A stretch of 5,904 bases of DNA from Desulfobacteraceae bacterium (GTDB taxonomy: Bacteria > Desulfobacterota > Desulfobacteria > Desulfobacterales > Desulfosarcinaceae), in the NCBI GenBank assembly GCA_027031325.1, contig JALVRI010000213.1:1-5904 (forward strand), written 5' to 3'. Position 1 is the first letter of the stretch, and the number at the start of each line of letters is the position of its first letter. Made by a program: the position numbers and the translations under genes. A model generated the notes under the pieces. It worked only from the letters and a program-made list of their open reading frames with translations, made no database searches and was not told the DNA's origin. This document shows positions 5,395 to 5,904 of the stretch, in pieces.

Positions 5395-5904
5395 TCAGCC
5401 TTCCAGGTGGGCGCGGATTATCCTTAGCACCCGCCGCAGTGGTTCGGCGGCTCCCCACAACAACTGGTCGCCGACACTGAAAGCGGTCAGGTAGGACGGG
5501 CCCATGTTCAGCTTGCGAATTCTGCCCACCGGCACCTTGAGGGTTCCGGAGACGGCCGCAGGGCTCAACTCGGCAACGGTGGTCTGCCTGTCGTTTTCCA
5601 GGACCCTGACCCACTGGTTGTGGGTAGCCAGGATCTGCTTGATTTCTTCCAGGGGCATCTCTTTTTTGAGCTTGATGGTAAAGGCCTGGCTGTGGCAGCG
5701 CATGGCCCCGATGCGGACACACAACCCGTCGATGGGGATGGGTTTGTCGCTGCGATCGAGAATCTTGTTGGTTTCGGCGAAACCCTTCCATTCTTCGCGG
5801 GTCTGGCCGTCTGCAACGGGACGGTCTATCCACGGAATAAGGCTGGCCGCCAGGGGGGCCCCGAAACGTTGGGTCGGAAAATCATCTGCGCAAAGGAGCT
5901 GGCT
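5395..5904 (-). CDS. asd: Aspartate-semialdehyde dehydrogenase, C-terminal part (5' end outside window)
   Basis: Asd reduces beta-aspartyl phosphate to aspartate semialdehyde with NADPH, feeding lysine/diaminopimelate, threonine and methionine synthesis in the cytoplasm. The window holds 169 residues plus the stop, slightly under half of the roughly 370-residue enzyme. The N-terminal NADP-binding domain and catalytic cysteine lie beyond base 5904. Numbering from the first visible residue, the conserved REEWKGFAETNKIL (36-49) precedes LCVRIGAMRCHSQAFTIKLK (61-80). R64 and H71 there match E. coli R267 (substrate binding) and H274 (acid/base). VPVGRIRKLNMGP (124-136) and FSVGDQLLWGAAEPLRR (142-158) then complete the domain. 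These motifs mark the proteobacterial E. coli-type branch. Its stop codon faces that of the arginine deiminase with 9 bases between, and no terminator is visible at the junction. Confidence 0.96.
   Translation of the reverse strand, partial: SQLLCADDFPTQRFGAPLAASLIPWIDRPVADGQTREEWKGFAETNKILDRSDKPIPIDGLCVRIGAMRCHSQAFTIKLKKEMPLEEIKQILATHNQWVRVLENDRQTTVAELSPAAVSGTLKVPVGRIRKLNMGPSYLTAFSVGDQLLWGAAEPLRRVLRIIRAHLEG

Noticed and set aside
5000..5833. Minus-strand frame of 277 codons spanning the arcA/asd junction
   Set aside because: It is a shifted frame across asd and antisense to arcA; its product is a low-complexity arginine/proline-rich shadow.

Overview
The window looks like an ordinary chromosomal stretch of a mid-to-high-GC Gram-negative bacterium. 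The aspartate-semialdehyde dehydrogenase is of the proteobacterial (E. coli) type. It lies next to an arginine deiminase, a FabH-type ketosynthase and an acyl-CoA dehydrogenase of the short/medium-chain kind. This mix, with long gene-poor gaps, would suit a Desulfobacterota (former Deltaproteobacteria) genome, but that is an impression from protein style and not a demonstrated assignment. I see no insertion sequence, phage gene, CRISPR array, tRNA or rRNA.

Layout, left to right. Bases 1-1109 (minus strand) hold nearly all of an acyl-CoA dehydrogenase, cut by the window edge just after its catalytic glutamate. It is preceded by a short gap with an inverted repeat and a possible promoter. Bases 1350-1802 (minus) encode a small exported protein of unknown function. 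Bases 1992-2996 (minus) encode a complete FabH-type 3-oxoacyl-ACP synthase III. Its start is best placed at 2996, behind a clear ribosome binding site. Upstream of it, 2997-3590 is an unusually long stretch without a convincing gene. It contains a fabH promoter candidate overlapped by a dyad. Bases 3591-3743 (plus) hold a 50-residue, seven-cysteine protein with its own ribosome binding site and a clean intrinsic terminator 45 bases after its stop. The gap 3744-4116 also contains a bulged hairpin. Bases 4117-5385 (plus) encode a complete, somewhat divergent arginine deiminase. Bases 5395-5904 (minus) hold the C-terminal half of aspartate-semialdehyde dehydrogenase, convergent with the deiminase and only 9 bases from it.

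Functionally the window is a mosaic and not one pathway. It covers fatty acyl-CoA oxidation, initiation of fatty acid synthesis, arginine catabolism and aspartate-family amino acid synthesis. The three left-hand genes share a strand, but gaps of 189-240 bases and separate promoter candidates argue against a tight operon. The most likely undescribed item is the cysteine-rich microprotein, which appears to be an independent transcription unit. The exported 150-residue protein and the hairpin ahead of the deiminase come next.
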